DNA of 64,000 bases, taken from assembly GCA_019055375.1 (NCBI GenBank), contig JAHQIW010000379.1, forward strand, positions 1 to 64,000, in the 5' to 3' direction. Under the pieces are notes generated by a model. That model saw only the letters and a list, made by a program, of their open reading frames with translations, made no database searches and was not told where the DNA came from. Below are positions 1-9,830 of this stretch, piece after piece. The DNA is from Parelaphostrongylus tenuis. Its lineage: Eukaryota > Nematoda > Chromadorea > Rhabditida > Metastrongylidae. Positions within the stretch are counted from its first letter, which is position 1. Every line of letters begins with the position of its first letter. The position numbers and the translations under genes are program-made.

Positions 1-75
1 AGCTGACGTCACAGCATATTTTGCCTTCCTCGGAGCCAGGAAAGACCAGACTGTCTACAACCTCGTCAGCCAAAC
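1..75 (-). mobile_element. Penelope-like element 3' end, remnant
   Basis: The window opens inside a degraded copy of the 3' end shared by the Penelope-like elements further right, in reverse orientation. The order AGCTGACGT, then TTGCCTTC, CGGAGCC, GGAAAG, AGACCAGACTG matches the reverse complement of the tails near 36.9 and 43.5 kb. The rest of the copy would lie beyond the left edge or is lost. No coding sequence is left. Confidence 0.5.
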
Positions 76-840
76 GATTCCAGCTTCAGCAGAAAAGCAT
101 CAAAATTCTCAGTTCCTTCTCAGGCATGGTAATTTCTATTTTGATTCTCTAAGTTGTGTCTGTGTCGTGTGCACAGCTAGTACGATATATGATTTAGCTC
201 CAAGTTTGCTGACCAGATGTTCATTTACAAGAACACAGAAGCGGCCTACTCATTTCGCCAATTCATTCGGTGCCGTGTGGCTAACATGAGCATATTTTGG
301 CGTAGTAACATCATCTATCTATTCACTGATCATCCATCTATATATTCAACAAAAACTATCATAGTAAGAATGAAGAAAGAAACGTTGCGCATCCCCACAG
401 GGATTATTCACTGTCGAACAAGGTCCATTCTTTGAATCATCGTTGCCACTACTGAATCGTATATCCTTCTCTCTATTCTTCCAAACTTTCACTATGTCTG
501 TCTGTGGAAGAAGATCTAAAACATGAGGTCGGAACAACTGAAGGAATAGAAAAGAGCAGATCTCGGAGTAAGGCAAGTATCACACTGCAGGAACGTCAAT
601 TTTACAATTTATGTTCCTACATTCGTAGAAACACTATAGAAAATACCGGTACGTATATGATGGCTCGTTAATCTAATGTTATCGGATAAAAGTCTGAAAA
701 GATAAGAAAACAAGTAAAAAATTAAACTTTTCACAGATAAGAAAAGTTAATTAAGAAAAACTGAATAGTAATAAATAATGAATATCACCTGGAGTACAAT
801 TTTTGTATGTCAGTGCTAGTTGAGTTTGCAACATACCAAC
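76..840. other. Unassigned AT-rich stretch
   Basis: I see no exon with a recognisable protein, no intact repeat and no RNA gene here. The short open frames of about 70-90 codons have no convincing splice context and no family I recognise. Confidence 0.4.
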
Positions 841-844
841 AAAG

Positions 845-1045
845 CCTACGAAATTCGGAACCTCTGATTACTTCAAACCGGCGATCGGCTTCTTCGAATT
901 GTCACGTATTACTCACTACGCCATCAAACCCCTCATTCTGTCTCTCTCCCAGCAATAAACAAATGGTGCCACTTGCCTTCACTAAATTAAGTGCTTCAAA
1001 TGATACCCCTAAAACACCAACTACGCAAACTGTAGATTCGATCCT
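845..1045 (-). repeat. tRNA-derived repeat, family 2, copy 1
   Basis: On the minus strand a tRNA-like start (GATGGCGTAGTGAGTAA as a box A-like block, then CGGTTTGAAG as a decayed box B) is followed, reading plus, by AGCAATAAACAAATGGTG and CAAACTGTAGATT. The same order occurs at 13190-13345 with substitutions. The pattern fits an old tRNA-derived SINE-like repeat. Ends are not sharp and no target duplication was found. Confidence 0.45.
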
Positions 1046-1247
1046 GAGAGAGTATATTTATTCCAGGAATTAGTTACAACTAGAAAAAATATTCAGAAAG
1101 GGGAACGTTGAGCAGTCGGAGTTCAAGAGGCACAGATGAATGGATGCTTGACAATCTTATCGCATGGCTTGAAATAGACGGAAAGACACAAAACAATGAA
1201 AAGTACTGAATCGGATACGAATTCCTCACGGGAATATTCAATGTCTA

Positions 1248-1460
1248 ATAATGTTGATTGATATGCAGAACCTTGAAAGTCAGACAGGTATCGAACCCTT
1301 ATTTCACCTTCTACGGGGGTACGTGATAGCCTGCTGCGCTGTCGGGGCTTCTGCTTTGCTATCACTCTTTCTGCGACACAAGAAATCAATTTATCAGCAA
1401 CCAACTGCCAACGTTTTCTTCTTGGCAAGCAAAAACAGGTTTGGAATCCAATTATGCTGA
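1248..1460. repeat. tRNA-like repeat, AATAATGTTGA family, copy 1
   Basis: This begins AATAATGTTGATTGATATGC, continues with a decayed inverted T-arm-like block (GGTATCGAACCC), and ends near CAACCAACTGCCAACG. The copy at 7902-8110 has the same order of blocks. The same outer motif forms the terminal inverted repeat of the element at 11195-11347, so this is probably one arm or a full old copy of that family. Confidence 0.5.
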
Positions 1461-1739
1461 GTGATATACAAAAAAATGATAAGTGTGGCAGAAAGAATGA
1501 TGGCAGAACAGGAGCGACACTATGCAGTTGCTTGATGCGTCCCTTGAAAAAGTGAGATGTAGCTCATTCCCGTCTGAGGTCAAAACTTTTGCATTTCAGT
1601 CATCACTGATATTCGAAACATGATGCCAGCCCTGAAACGGTTAGAAAATAAGAATTTCAGTTGATTATAAATATTTATTGCCGTTGAACGCATAAAGGCA
1701 GTATAGCGATAGAGTCTTATCCCAACAACCAAAGGACCA

Positions 1740-1970
1740 CACTCCTCAACATCAGAATGGTGAAATCAAAATTGTTGCTATGTTCTGTGAATTATGCCAC
1801 CATTGTGACAGATGAATGGATCCTAAATTCCAGCGTGATTCTCCACTGGCAGCATATTTACAATCAGAGGTAGCCTTTGTACTGCTCGAGTAGTGATCCA
1901 AATAAAGCATCATTCCAGATATTCTTGGCCAGAAAGAACCTAAAGTGTTGTTGATTTACTACATTCAGGC
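1740..1970. repeat. Dispersed repeat paired with 15060-15310
   Basis: Blocks such as GCCACCATTGTGACA, TGATTCTCCACTGGCA, CATATTTA, AAATAAAGCATNATTC and TTGGC(C/T)AGA recur in the same order and orientation near 15.1 kb. The identity is patchy, as in an old repeat or a duplicated segment. No recognisable product; the function is unknown. Confidence 0.5.
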
Positions 1971-2391
1971 TTTCGAATGACTACTAACACTCCTATGGAA
2001 AACTTTTGTCCAGCGAATCAGGTCGAATATTCGTTTGTCCTCGAATAACCGAAATGAACCAAATATGTAATTATTTGATTGATAACAAGGCTCATCGATA
2101 ATCGGTAGTAGGAATAAACAAACGCTCTAAAGTCCAAAATTGACGGATTTAGAAAGTCCGCTCCAGATGAGGACTTTGTCTTGAACAAGTTGGATTAAAA
2201 CGTTTGTTTTCACAAAACTAAAGATGAGTGTGTTCTCTGATGTAAATAAAATACTCCATGTTTTCCACTATTTTCTTGATAAATAAGGACGAGGCGATGT
2301 GAAAGATCCATTAATATAACACACCTACTGACGTTTCCGCAGTTTTGTTCTCTTCAAACTTGGAGTAGTGAAATTAACACGAACACCGTAC
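1971..2391. other. Unassigned stretch
   Basis: Nothing recognisable was found here, either coding or repetitive. Confidence 0.35.
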
Positions 2392-3173
2392 TCAATGAAA
2401 TACTTTCATAACCCTATAACTTACGTAACCATTCAATATATCGAGATTGCACGGATCTTCTTCACCGAGAGAACTTTGACGAGTTAGTCGCGATGGCACG
2501 AGGCACGTGCACAGGTCATAGGTATGGAATGGAATCAAACGCAAACTAAAAACAAACTCGTACTGTCCTGGGAGACACGTGGATTCAGGGGATGGATTTT
2601 CTGTCCTTGAATCGCCAAACTGACATACCTTCATTTCTGCGAGATAAACTGACCAAAGTCTACTGATAAGAGACTGGGAAGTGCCTAGGAGGTGATCAGG
2701 AGATGCCGAGTTCATACATAGTCGATCTTCAGAACCACATAGTCAACCTCACTCCCTACAGGCAATTCTTTTGAATGAACTTTGAACCGAAATTTCTTTG
2801 CAATTGAGTCACATTTCTAAATAATACCATTTGCAATTTTTTCAATAAAATTTACTTCCAATTAGTTTTGAATAAACACTATCTAAACTGAATACTATAT
2901 CCCACTCCATTGAACCGTTTCTTTGCTACTCACAAACAAAAAATAAAAATAAAAAAGAAGGTATTGAACGCTATGTTAAAAGTCTTCCAACTGACCATTG
3001 CTTTTCAGTGATCTCCTGTTCTCCCGTTGAGAATCTATCTTTAGGAAGCCGAGAAACATTTAATCTCAACTTCGCATGCTCTTATCAAAATCCACAATTT
3101 CTTGGGCATCCAGAATCCTTTCAACAGGTGGAGCAGACTCTACAAATGCGTTCAACATAAACACGATAATCAT
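2392..3173 (-). CDS. Candidate unrecognised gene, at least one good exon
   Basis: The best supported part is an exon at about 2413-2652 on the minus strand. It has an acceptor ending CTCGCAG and a donor GTAAGT after a Gly-Tyr codon pair. The frame encodes about 80 residues with a CTC motif (DLCTCLVPSRL), ESTCLPGQYEF upstream and EEDPCNLDILNG downstream. Upstream, at 3173, an ATG opens MIIVFMLNAFVESAPP, which looks like a short signal peptide, followed by VERILDAQEIVDFDKSMRS. A frame with SRLPKDRFSTGEQEITEK lies between (about 3000-3060). The splicing that would join these pieces is unproven and I do not recognise the family. It lies downstream of smg-9 on the same strand but the content does not resemble an SMG9 C-terminus. 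Confidence 0.3.
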
Positions 3174-3216
3174 GGGTACATAGAACAAATGTATATATAC
3201 ATTTTACAAAAAAAAA

Positions 3217-3505
3217 CGCATGTGGCGCAGTGGTCAGAGGTGGTCTGCGTCGACAGACAAGGTTGATGATTCGATCTCGCGCTCATGGTTCACCGAGCCA
3301 TCCATTCCTCCGGCGTCGATAAATTTGTACCAGACTGGCCCCAGACTTTTTTTAGGAAGATAAGCAGCACTGACTCGATACAACGGTACGCCCGGCGAGT
3401 CATTGTAATTACACAATATGCACTCAATCACCTCAGAACGAAGTTAAAAATTGAAGACGAATGCATGGCGCATTCCCATCAACGCCAGAGAGTTTTATCC
3501 TTTAT
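3217..3505 (+). mobile_element. tRNA-derived SINE, copy 1
   Basis: This begins GCATGTGGCGCAGTGGTCAG (tRNA-like box A) and continues to a box B-like GATTCGATCTCGCGC, then the shared body: CATCCNTCCGG(G/C)GTCG, GGTACCAGAC, AGATAAGCAGCACTGACTCG, AATGCATGGCGCAT. The tail is GAGTTTTATCCTTTATC. Related copies lie at 6664, 7474, 31747 and 43262 and, reversed, at 12855 and 6393. A genomic A-run (about ten A) precedes it. No clear target duplication is visible. Confidence 0.8.
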
Positions 3506-4295
3506 CACACATAAACTTTCAATTATCTCACTCTACACGATCTGTCATCACAAGTTACTATGCGAATTCCAGCATATCTACCAACGCTTCGTTTCCTCGT
3601 ATGCAGTCTCCGCAAAGGTCTCCATATATTTCACTCGTTGCTTAGGATTACGACTTCTCTAAAATGACGCTGGTCGAGACGGTTGCCCTTGCAATCTCCG
3701 AAGATAGCCAAGCTCAGGCATTAACACCTAGACTGAAGGAGAGCAGTGGTAGTGTAGATAAGTTAGCGTTCCGATATTCGTACCTAATCACCAAGATGTT
3801 AACCACCTATTCTATTTGAGATCTATTGTTGATCTGAGGAGTTTAGACGATTGATTGCAAGCGAACCAGCACACTATGCTTATGAAATAGTTTCCGATAC
3901 AGCTGCATCGTTAGCCACTTGAGGACCACAGTTGATACGCAGGCGGCGTCGCTGGGCAGCGTTTGGATGTCGATCTCTGCCTCTGGCTGTCCGCGCCTGT
4001 CTTCCCACGAGACGCGACGCCATCATTAAAGTGGCTGAGTAAGAGTTGATCGCCCGGCTTGATACGAAACATATCATGTGGTCCTTAGAGGGTTAACCAT
4101 AGCGAAGCTCACCCCTAACCCTACCCCCATTCTGTTGGAAAATACGAAGAAAGGTGTGCACGATAGGAATCACATACAATGCATATTTATACCCTTTGTA
4201 ATATGGCGCTATAGATGATAAAATCAATGATGCAGTTCCTCTAGATTCAAAGAAAATGGTAGAGGAAGGACAGGATTAATCATATGAAAACTCAC
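3506..4295. other. Unassigned stretch downstream of smg-9
   Basis: The missing last exon(s) of smg-9 should lie here or be lost, but I could not find them. A 51-codon plus-strand frame starts at 3664 (MTLVETVALAISEDSQAQAL) with coding-like composition but no known relative. An Arg-rich minus frame at 3880-4077 looks like a chance frame in a GC-rich patch. Confidence 0.35.
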
Positions 4296-6307
4296 GAGCA
4301 TATGCTCCAGATAAACCATCTTTTCGCGGCTTGATATCAGCTAGGGGAAAAACAACCAAATCATCTTCGCTGCTTACCCGTATTCTGAAAAGAGATATGA
4401 TAGATTTCCTTCAAGTTCTGTACCAGAAATTCTAATAACTGCAACACCACTCAAAAACAAACCCAATACTTGGGTAATGCAAGCAAAACGAGATGGCTTC
4501 AGAATGACTCCGTATTTTGCTTGCTGAGAGGACACGAGATTGACGACAGTACAATTTATTCAGTACACGATAGACAAAGTTATGACAGACATTCCAAAGA
4601 TTTCGCTTTCTTCAGGCCCACAAGCAGTCAATTCGACTACATTGATTGAGCTCAATTTAACTCTTCTGGGCTTTGAAGAAAGAGAAATCGCTGAATCGTC
4701 AGCCATCAATGTCGTTTGTAATGTACTGAATAATTGCACTGTAAACAATCTTCTATTAACTAAACATGAAAATAGGGAGCTATTTGCTCAATTAAGAGAT
4801 TAATCGATAATCGGTTCTAAGAACTGCCTCGAAATATACATTACATAAGGTAGTCATCGAAGAAAAGAAAGTGTAAGGCTGCAACTAGCAGCAAAACTGT
4901 GGTAAAATTACCGTCTAGAATCGCTAAAGAAGGTCCGCAGTAGAGCGGCTCGCTGTTGTAGTACATCAGAAGAAAAATCAGCAGACTTGGCACGTGTATG
5001 CAGAACAACTGAAATCTAATGACTATGCAAATGAGAGAACTTGAACTATATATGTGAATAGCTTCTCATGGAAACTATGCTGGGGCTCGTACTACTAGAG
5101 AAGACGGGCCATTCAAGTATCGAAATAAATTTGTATAGGATTAACCGCATATATAAGTTTGCCATAATGACTAAATATTAGATCGTTCTATGAGCTTTGG
5201 CACTAGAGCAATAAACACCAAATTTATACACACAAATTAATTGAAATTGCATGACTTTGATATCGTTCAGTTGCTCAATCTCCTGCGAAGATTTTGGTAT
5301 ATAACGTGCTCATTCTTACTTCAAAAGGAAGCTGTCCTGGGAACAAAGTCGAGTTCTATTCATGCACGAATGACGCGTAAAGGTAAATGCTCAGTGAAGC
5401 GGTGCGCAATGGTGCGATAATACGGTTGCAGAAAGGACGGCTGAGAAAGTGGTTCGCAAAGCTCAAAGCTGGAGAGAACAGTCTGGAAGATCAGTCGCAC
5501 TCGGGCCGTCCACAGCAAGCTCCATTGATCTGGCTAGCCGTTTCACTAGCATTTTCCCTGATGCACCATTCGCGCATGAGTAGCAAGCAAACTTGTTCCC
5601 ACGACAGCTCCATCTTAAAGCAACTATAGGCAAGTTATATACCAAAATGTTCGCATAGAAAATACACAATTGAACAATACCAAATAGATTGCAATTGTGA
5701 TTACTTCTGTTTTATAAATCTGGTGTTCATTGCTATGGTGCCAAAACTTATGTCAAATATGAAGAGAAGTCGATATATCAAGAGAAAGAAGTCTATCTCC
5801 TCCTTACAAGTAGCACGACCTTTTTAGTATAAATTCAGTAATATTTTTGAGATTAAAACTTTTTTATCAACTACAATCTGAAAAAAGTATTCACCTAAAT
5901 TGACTTTCATAGTAGCATTATAGTTCGGGATCTTCTCTGTGACGTGTTCAAAATTGGCACGAAACATTTCGGCAGTACGGATCAGCTGAAATAGTGCACA
6001 AGAAAACGCTTTAGAACTTAACAAATTTAGTAAGAACAAAAAAAAAAGGAAGTGGGCATAGAGCAGACTTCAAATAGGCGAAAACTATATCATCGCGCGA
6101 GAAAACTGGCCAAAACACACCTTTACCATTTCAATATCAATCAACCAATCTGAGCAAACCAGTATTGTGTGAGACATTTGCATGAGAAATGCAATAAGCT
6201 TGACAATCTCAACTGACAACGCATCATATAATAGAATACATATATGAATGAAATCATATAAATCAGATCCATATTACGCGTTCATATGCATGCATAATTA
6301 TGAACAT

Positions 6308-6346
<39 letters not shown>

Positions 6347-7470
6347 GACATAGATGAGTGCGTATGTATACATATACATGTATGCACATGTGCAGACGAT
6401 AAGGGATAAAGCTCTCGACGTTGACCAATCCCTGAGGGACGCACCTAACCTGTGGGAAAGGTGAGACCCGGAGGGCGAATGTGAGCATGAAAGCCCATTA
6501 GCGCCTAAGCCCAATTATGTTTTACACCGACCGCGTACTCTAACTATTATTTGCTATGGTGAAATGGTCCCTTGACCTTCTCCGAGGAGGAACTCGTCTT
6601 TAGAAAGGTATTCAGGATACTAACAAATGGAATATATTTGTAAGTACTTTTATACATACAGGTTGAGCGTGGCGCATTGGTTAGAGGTTCACTGCGACAC
6701 ACAAGAGGTCGATAGTTCACTTTCGCGCCTGAGGCTCACTAGGCCTCCTACCACCCTTGTAGCTGGCGAATTAATACCAGACTTATCTGGAAGGATAGCA
6801 GCAGTGACTTGATACATCGATAGGCTACCAGGAGTCATTGTAAAGGCCGAGTATGCATTGAATCACTTCTCACGATGCTTGATGAAGCCGAATGCATAGC
6901 GTATCTCTCAGTAATTGATCAACGAGAAGAGTTTTATCTTCTATCCTCTATGAAAGGACCAGTTTCATCTGAAAAATATTCTCGAAAGAATTTTTCAGAA
7001 CAAAATTCTCTGTAAAATGGAACGTTTTACCTCCATGTAGTTATTAATGGCATAACGTCCATCAGTAAGTGTTGACCGACTGTACCTTATTGCTTCATCG
7101 AGTACAGACGCACAGTTAGAAGCCCGGAATTGGAGACGACTCCAGAAATTCAGAGACCAAATCACTTTACAAAGAGATTGGAAATGAATTATTACTTGAC
7201 AGTCGAGAAAAATCTCTTTGAACTTCGTGATGTAAGCGTGGATTTTCGTGGTTTGATGTCGAGAGCTCTCCAGAGCTTCACGTAACGCTGCTCGAAAGAT
7301 GTACTGCCTTTAATCAATTGGTGAGCCAAAATTAGTCGAGAATAAAGGACAAATTCACATACCTATACATATCCTGAGAATTATTTCCACCAATCATACT
7401 CAAAATCGTCGATTTACCAGCACCCTGGGGGCCAATAGCTGAGATCACATTATAGTTGCTATTCTCACCA
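4296..7470 (-). CDS. smg-9: SMG-9, nonsense-mediated mRNA decay factor (partial)
   Basis: SMG9 is a GTPase-like protein that binds SMG8 and regulates the SMG1 kinase in nonsense-mediated decay. Seven minus-strand exons read as one protein: 7470-7363, 7307-7196, about 7139-7031, 6207-6127, 5985-5895, 5008-4912 and 4384-4296. In order they give a P-loop (GPQGAGKSTILSMIGG), QYIFRAALREALESSRHQT, SVLDEAIRYSRSTLTDGRYA, LIAFLMQMSHTILVCSDWL (the SMG9 helix before a conserved Asp-Trp), LIRTAEMFRANFEHVTEKIP, HTRAKSADFSSDVLQQRAAL, and DLVVFPLADIKPRK. Codon phase is kept across every junction except exon 2 to 3, where the only visible acceptor (CTGGAG) is one base out of frame; either a site is misread or there is a one-base frameshift. 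The N-terminal exons and the C-terminus were not found. A SINE sits on the first exon's acceptor, and the introns carry a foldback mariner, a palindrome and more SINE copies. Confidence 0.8.
4525..4765. repeat. Palindromic (foldback) repeat in a smg-9 intron
   Basis: The two halves are imperfect reverse complements meeting at ATTGAGCTCAAT (about 4645-4656). Each arm runs outward through TCTTTCTTC(A), a decayed middle, and GTACTGAATAA to ACAGTGCAAT or ACAGTACAAT. Because of the symmetry, the plus and the minus open frames across it give similar peptides, which explains the apparent ORF. It lies between smg-9 exons 6 and 7. The parent element is not known. Confidence 0.6.
5181..5760. mobile_element. 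Foldback mariner derivative, copy 1
   Basis: Terminal inverted repeats are TTGGCACTAGAGCAATAAAC on the left and the reverse complement TTGGCACCATAGCAATGAAC on the right. Both arms then carry the start of a mariner transposase reading inward. The left arm has KLSWEQSRVLFMHE and, after a frameshift, a helix-turn-helix (WFAKLKAGENSLEDQSHSGR). The right arm on the opposite strand has MELSWEQVCLLLMREW. The element is therefore two head ends joined tail to tail, with no catalytic domain. It sits inside a smg-9 intron. The copy at 8636 has the same build. Confidence 0.7.
6307..6347. repeat. (TA)n/(CATA)n microsatellite
   Basis: An alternating TA tract with one CATA interruption, lying in a smg-9 intron next to a reversed SINE fragment. 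The tract may have grown from the SINE's 3' tail. Confidence 0.9.
6393..6520 (-). mobile_element. SINE 3' fragment, reversed
   Basis: The reverse complement contains GCGTCCCTCAGGGATTGGTC, AACGTCGAGAGCTTTATC, which is the last part of the SINE seen intact at 7474 and 31747. The tRNA head is missing or unrecognisable. It lies in a smg-9 intron. Confidence 0.6.
6664..6947 (+). mobile_element. tRNA-derived SINE, copy 2
   Basis: The head is GAGCGTGGCGCATTGGTTAG, then a box B-like GATAGTTCACTTTCGCGC, the body with ATAGCAGCAGTGACTTGATA and CATTGAATCACTTCTCACGA, and the tail GAGTTTTATCTTCTATCC. It lies in a smg-9 intron, antisense to the gene. More diverged than the copy at 7474. Confidence 0.75.
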
Positions 7471-7473
7471 CTA

Positions 7474-7772
7474 GAGCGCAAGTGGCGCAGTGGTTAGAGG
7501 TGCCCTGCGTCGCACACGAGGTCAATGGTTCGATCTCGCGCTCATGGCTCACCAAGCCATACATCCCTCCGGGGTCGCTAAATTGGTACCAGACAGGTCT
7601 CAGACTTGTCTGGGAGGATAAGCAGCACTGACTCGGTTCAGCGGGAGGCCTCCGCGAGTCATTGTAAAGGCCAGATATGCATTCAATCACCTCAAACGAA
7701 GTTAAAAATTGAAGTCGAATGCATGGCGCATCCCTCAGGGATTGATCAACGCCGAAAGCTTTTTTATCCTTT
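7474..7772 (+). mobile_element. tRNA-derived SINE with target-site duplication
   Basis: Nearly full copy: GCGCAAGTGGCGCAGTGGTT (box A), GGTTCGATCTC (box B), the common body, and a tail ending CTTTTTTATCCTTT. It is flanked by the exact direct repeat ATTCTCACCACTA at 7461-7473 and 7773-7785, as left by target-primed insertion. Read on the minus strand the duplicated target is TAGTGGTGAGAAT, the 3' splice site and first bases of the smg-9 P-loop exon, so the element lies exactly between an old and a new acceptor AG. Confidence 0.9.
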
Positions 7773-7901
7773 ATTCTCACCACTAAAAAATTCCTGGAAA
7801 CTCAACATTTTACTTCTAAAACTTAACCAAATCTCATTGCTGTAAATATTCCTCTACGATACTTGCCCGAAGTTAGTCGACCAAATGATTACAGATACTT
7901 A

Positions 7902-8110
7902 ATAATGTTGAGTGATGTGCAAAACATTGAAACTCGGGAGAGAATCGAAGCCGGTTCTCACCCTTTCTGGTGTGCTGGCTAATCTACTGCACTACCATGG
8001 TTCCTGTTCTACTATCACTCCTTGTGTCATACAAGGTATACATCTGTTAGCAACTAACCGCCAACGGTTTCGCCTGATAAACTTATATCAGCATTTGAAG
8101 TTGAGCAGCA
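7902..8110. repeat. tRNA-like repeat, AATAATGTTGA family, copy 2
   Basis: Starts AATAATGTTGAGTGATGTGC and ends near AGCAACTAACCGCCAACGG. On the minus strand it contains a tRNA-like block (GTAGTGCAGTAGATTAGC as box A-like, GGCTTCGATTCTC as box B-like). Same order as the copy at 1248. Confidence 0.55.
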
Positions 8111-8344
8111 GTTGAATCAACACGTGAAATGTTCGGGCAACTTTGTGAAGGATGGATGGAGGCCAGGGAAAAAACCGAATGGATGGGGTGCTGACGGGCA
8201 CGGAATCATTTGTATTAGATCTTCATGACAGAACAAGGATTCCAGGCCGTCGAATACACATCATTTCATCTCTATTACGGCAGATTTCTAGAAAGTTCTC
8301 GAACACGAGTGCTCTATATTAGGCTCAAAATCTAGAAATCAGAA

Positions 8345-8600
8345 ATTCCAGGAAATATTCGAATGTCACTCGACATAGAGTGTAAAACGTACGTCGTCGA
8401 CAACTCTCCATAAGAAGTGTGACGCTCTCGAGAGAACTGATTATGAAAAGATCGACAGAGGACGGTTTCTGCCCGACTGACGGGTCTGTAAGGACGAAAC
8501 ACGTGTATCGGGCTGTACAAGAGCCCTTACCAGTCCACAGGCAAGTGATTCAAATAATAATAAAGGATCTATTGAGATTTGAGCGTGGTCTAAACGAAGC
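8345..8600. repeat. Single arm of the GGGCTGTACAAGAGCCC foldback family
   Basis: Shares CACTCGACATAGAGTGTAAA, GAGAGAACTGA, TTCTGCCCGACTG, CGAAACACGTGTATCGGGCT and GTACAAGAGCCCTTACCAG with the right arm of the foldback element at 50455-50960. Only one arm is present here. It has no coding content; the minus-strand open frame across it follows from the repeat. Confidence 0.7.
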
Positions 8601-8635
8601 ACTTGAAATAAAGGTATAATATTCGATTATAAATA

Positions 8636-9206
8636 GACCGTTCAATAAGTTTTGGCACTAGAGCAATAACCACATTAACTAACCGCAAGTAATTAAAACT
8701 GCATGACTTTGGTATCATTCAATAGCACACTAACAGTGAATATTTGGGAAGGGAACTTGTCTATAGCTCTAAGATGAAGCTGTCGTGGGATGGACTTCTC
8801 CTGCTACTCATGCACAGATGGCGCGTAGAGGAAAATGCTGATGAAGCGGCACGCAAGCTCAATGGAGCTTTCTGTGAACGGACCGAACATGATTGATCTT
8901 CCAGACAATATTCTCCAGCTTTAAACTTCTCTAATCACTTCCTAATCGTCGTTTCAACAATCGCATGATCGTCCCAGATTGAATTAGTCTTGAGCACCGC
9001 TTCAGTAGTATTCTGCCCGAGCCATTCGTATATGAATAGCAAGCGAATTTGTTCCCAAGACAACCCCGTTTTGAAGCAAATATAGGCAAGTTCTATAGCA
9101 AAATGTTGAAAATGCGCAACTGAATGAGACCAAAATCATGGAATTTTACTACTTCTAGTTAGTAAATTTGGTGTTTATTGCTATAGTGGGAAAACTTACG
9201 GAACGA
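8636..9206. mobile_element. Foldback mariner derivative, copy 2
   Basis: The ends are TTTTGGCACTAGAGCAATAA and the reverse complement of a right end with TATAGCAATAAACACC. The left arm encodes MKLSWDGLLLLLMHRWRVEE and then NADEAARKLNGAFCE on plus. The right arm encodes, on minus, EQIRLLFIYEWLGQNTTEAV and then FKAGEYCLEDQSC. Both are the N-terminal helix-turn-helix region of a mariner transposase, pointing at each other. The catalytic domain is absent. The sequence just outside the right end (CGACCGTTCAATACGCTTTA) resembles another terminal repeat of the same family. Confidence 0.7.
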
Positions 9207-9215
9207 CCGTTCAAT

Positions 9216-9525
9216 ACGCTTTAGACACTTCATTATCCGCTTTCACAGCGTTTTTTCTTCATTTTGCGGATTCCATTGTTTCTAGCATTCAATTCGTTTT
9301 TTCCTACTATTCCTGAACGTCGTAGAATACTGGTCAAGCGAGTCTTCTAATAATAGCGAGGATAGCTTGGCTGTGGCAAAGTGAAAAGCGTTGTTTTTAG
9401 CTGCTGGAGAAGTTTGTGGGGTAGAGATCGGCTCCACGCGCGCCACGACGAGCATCACAACCTTTCGACCCCGGCGCCCCCTATTATGAAATGAGCAAAC
9501 AAATATAACTCCCTTCTGCAAACTG
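9216..9525. repeat. Dispersed repeat paired with 46880-47170
   Basis: TTCTAGCATT, TGTTTTTTC-like blocks, GTCNTAGAANACTGG, CNAGGATAGC and GAGCATCA(C/A)AAC recur in order near 47.0 kb. The 79-codon minus frame here is rich in Ser, Thr and Ala and may be a decayed coding part of the repeat. I do not recognise it. Confidence 0.45.
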
Positions 9526-9624
9526 CTGGCTACAACTAACCGCTGAATTTCTACTAGGTTGGGGAAAACGTAATTGCGGTTTCGACGCGTGCTGAAACAC
9601 TAATTTCTAAAAAAAAGGGCCTGA

Positions 9625-9830
9625 TGTGCTTATCAAAATGAAGGGCTTAATGTGGAGCGGGGTCACTGACGAGGAGGTCGAAACCTCCGAAACAGAGGTG
9701 TATGGCCTTGGCGTACCAACCTCGTTTAGGCTAAAACATTCTTTTTTGTAATTATTTTGAATGTTTATCACGAGGTTTTGAGAACAGTCGATTTTATGGA
9801 CAGTAATTTCTTTTGTAAATTGCTTCAAAT
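9625..9830. repeat. GAGGNGGCCGAAACCTCCGAAAC repeat, copy 1
   Basis: Carries GGGGTCACTGACGAGGAGG, AAACCTCCGAAACAGAGGTG, TATGGCCTTGGCGTACCAAC, CTCGTTTAGGCT and ends ACAGTCGATTTTATGGA. Copies at 48650-48971 and 56540-57000 have the same blocks. It looks like a non-autonomous element; the class is unclear. Confidence 0.65.

Noticed and set aside
4100..4130. ACCCCTAACCCTACCCCC as a telomere-like tract
   Set aside because: Too short and of the vertebrate type; not in a repeated array.
4540..4803. 87-codon plus frame with coding-like composition
   Set aside because: It lies on a palindrome; the minus strand gives a similar peptide, so the frame reflects the repeat symmetry.
6263..6514. Minus frames of 83 and 68 codons with repeated Tyr-Ile
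   Set aside because: They translate the TA microsatellite and a reversed SINE end.
7445..7783. 112-codon minus frame
   Set aside because: It is the reverse of the SINE at 7474-7772 with a little smg-9 sequence out of frame.
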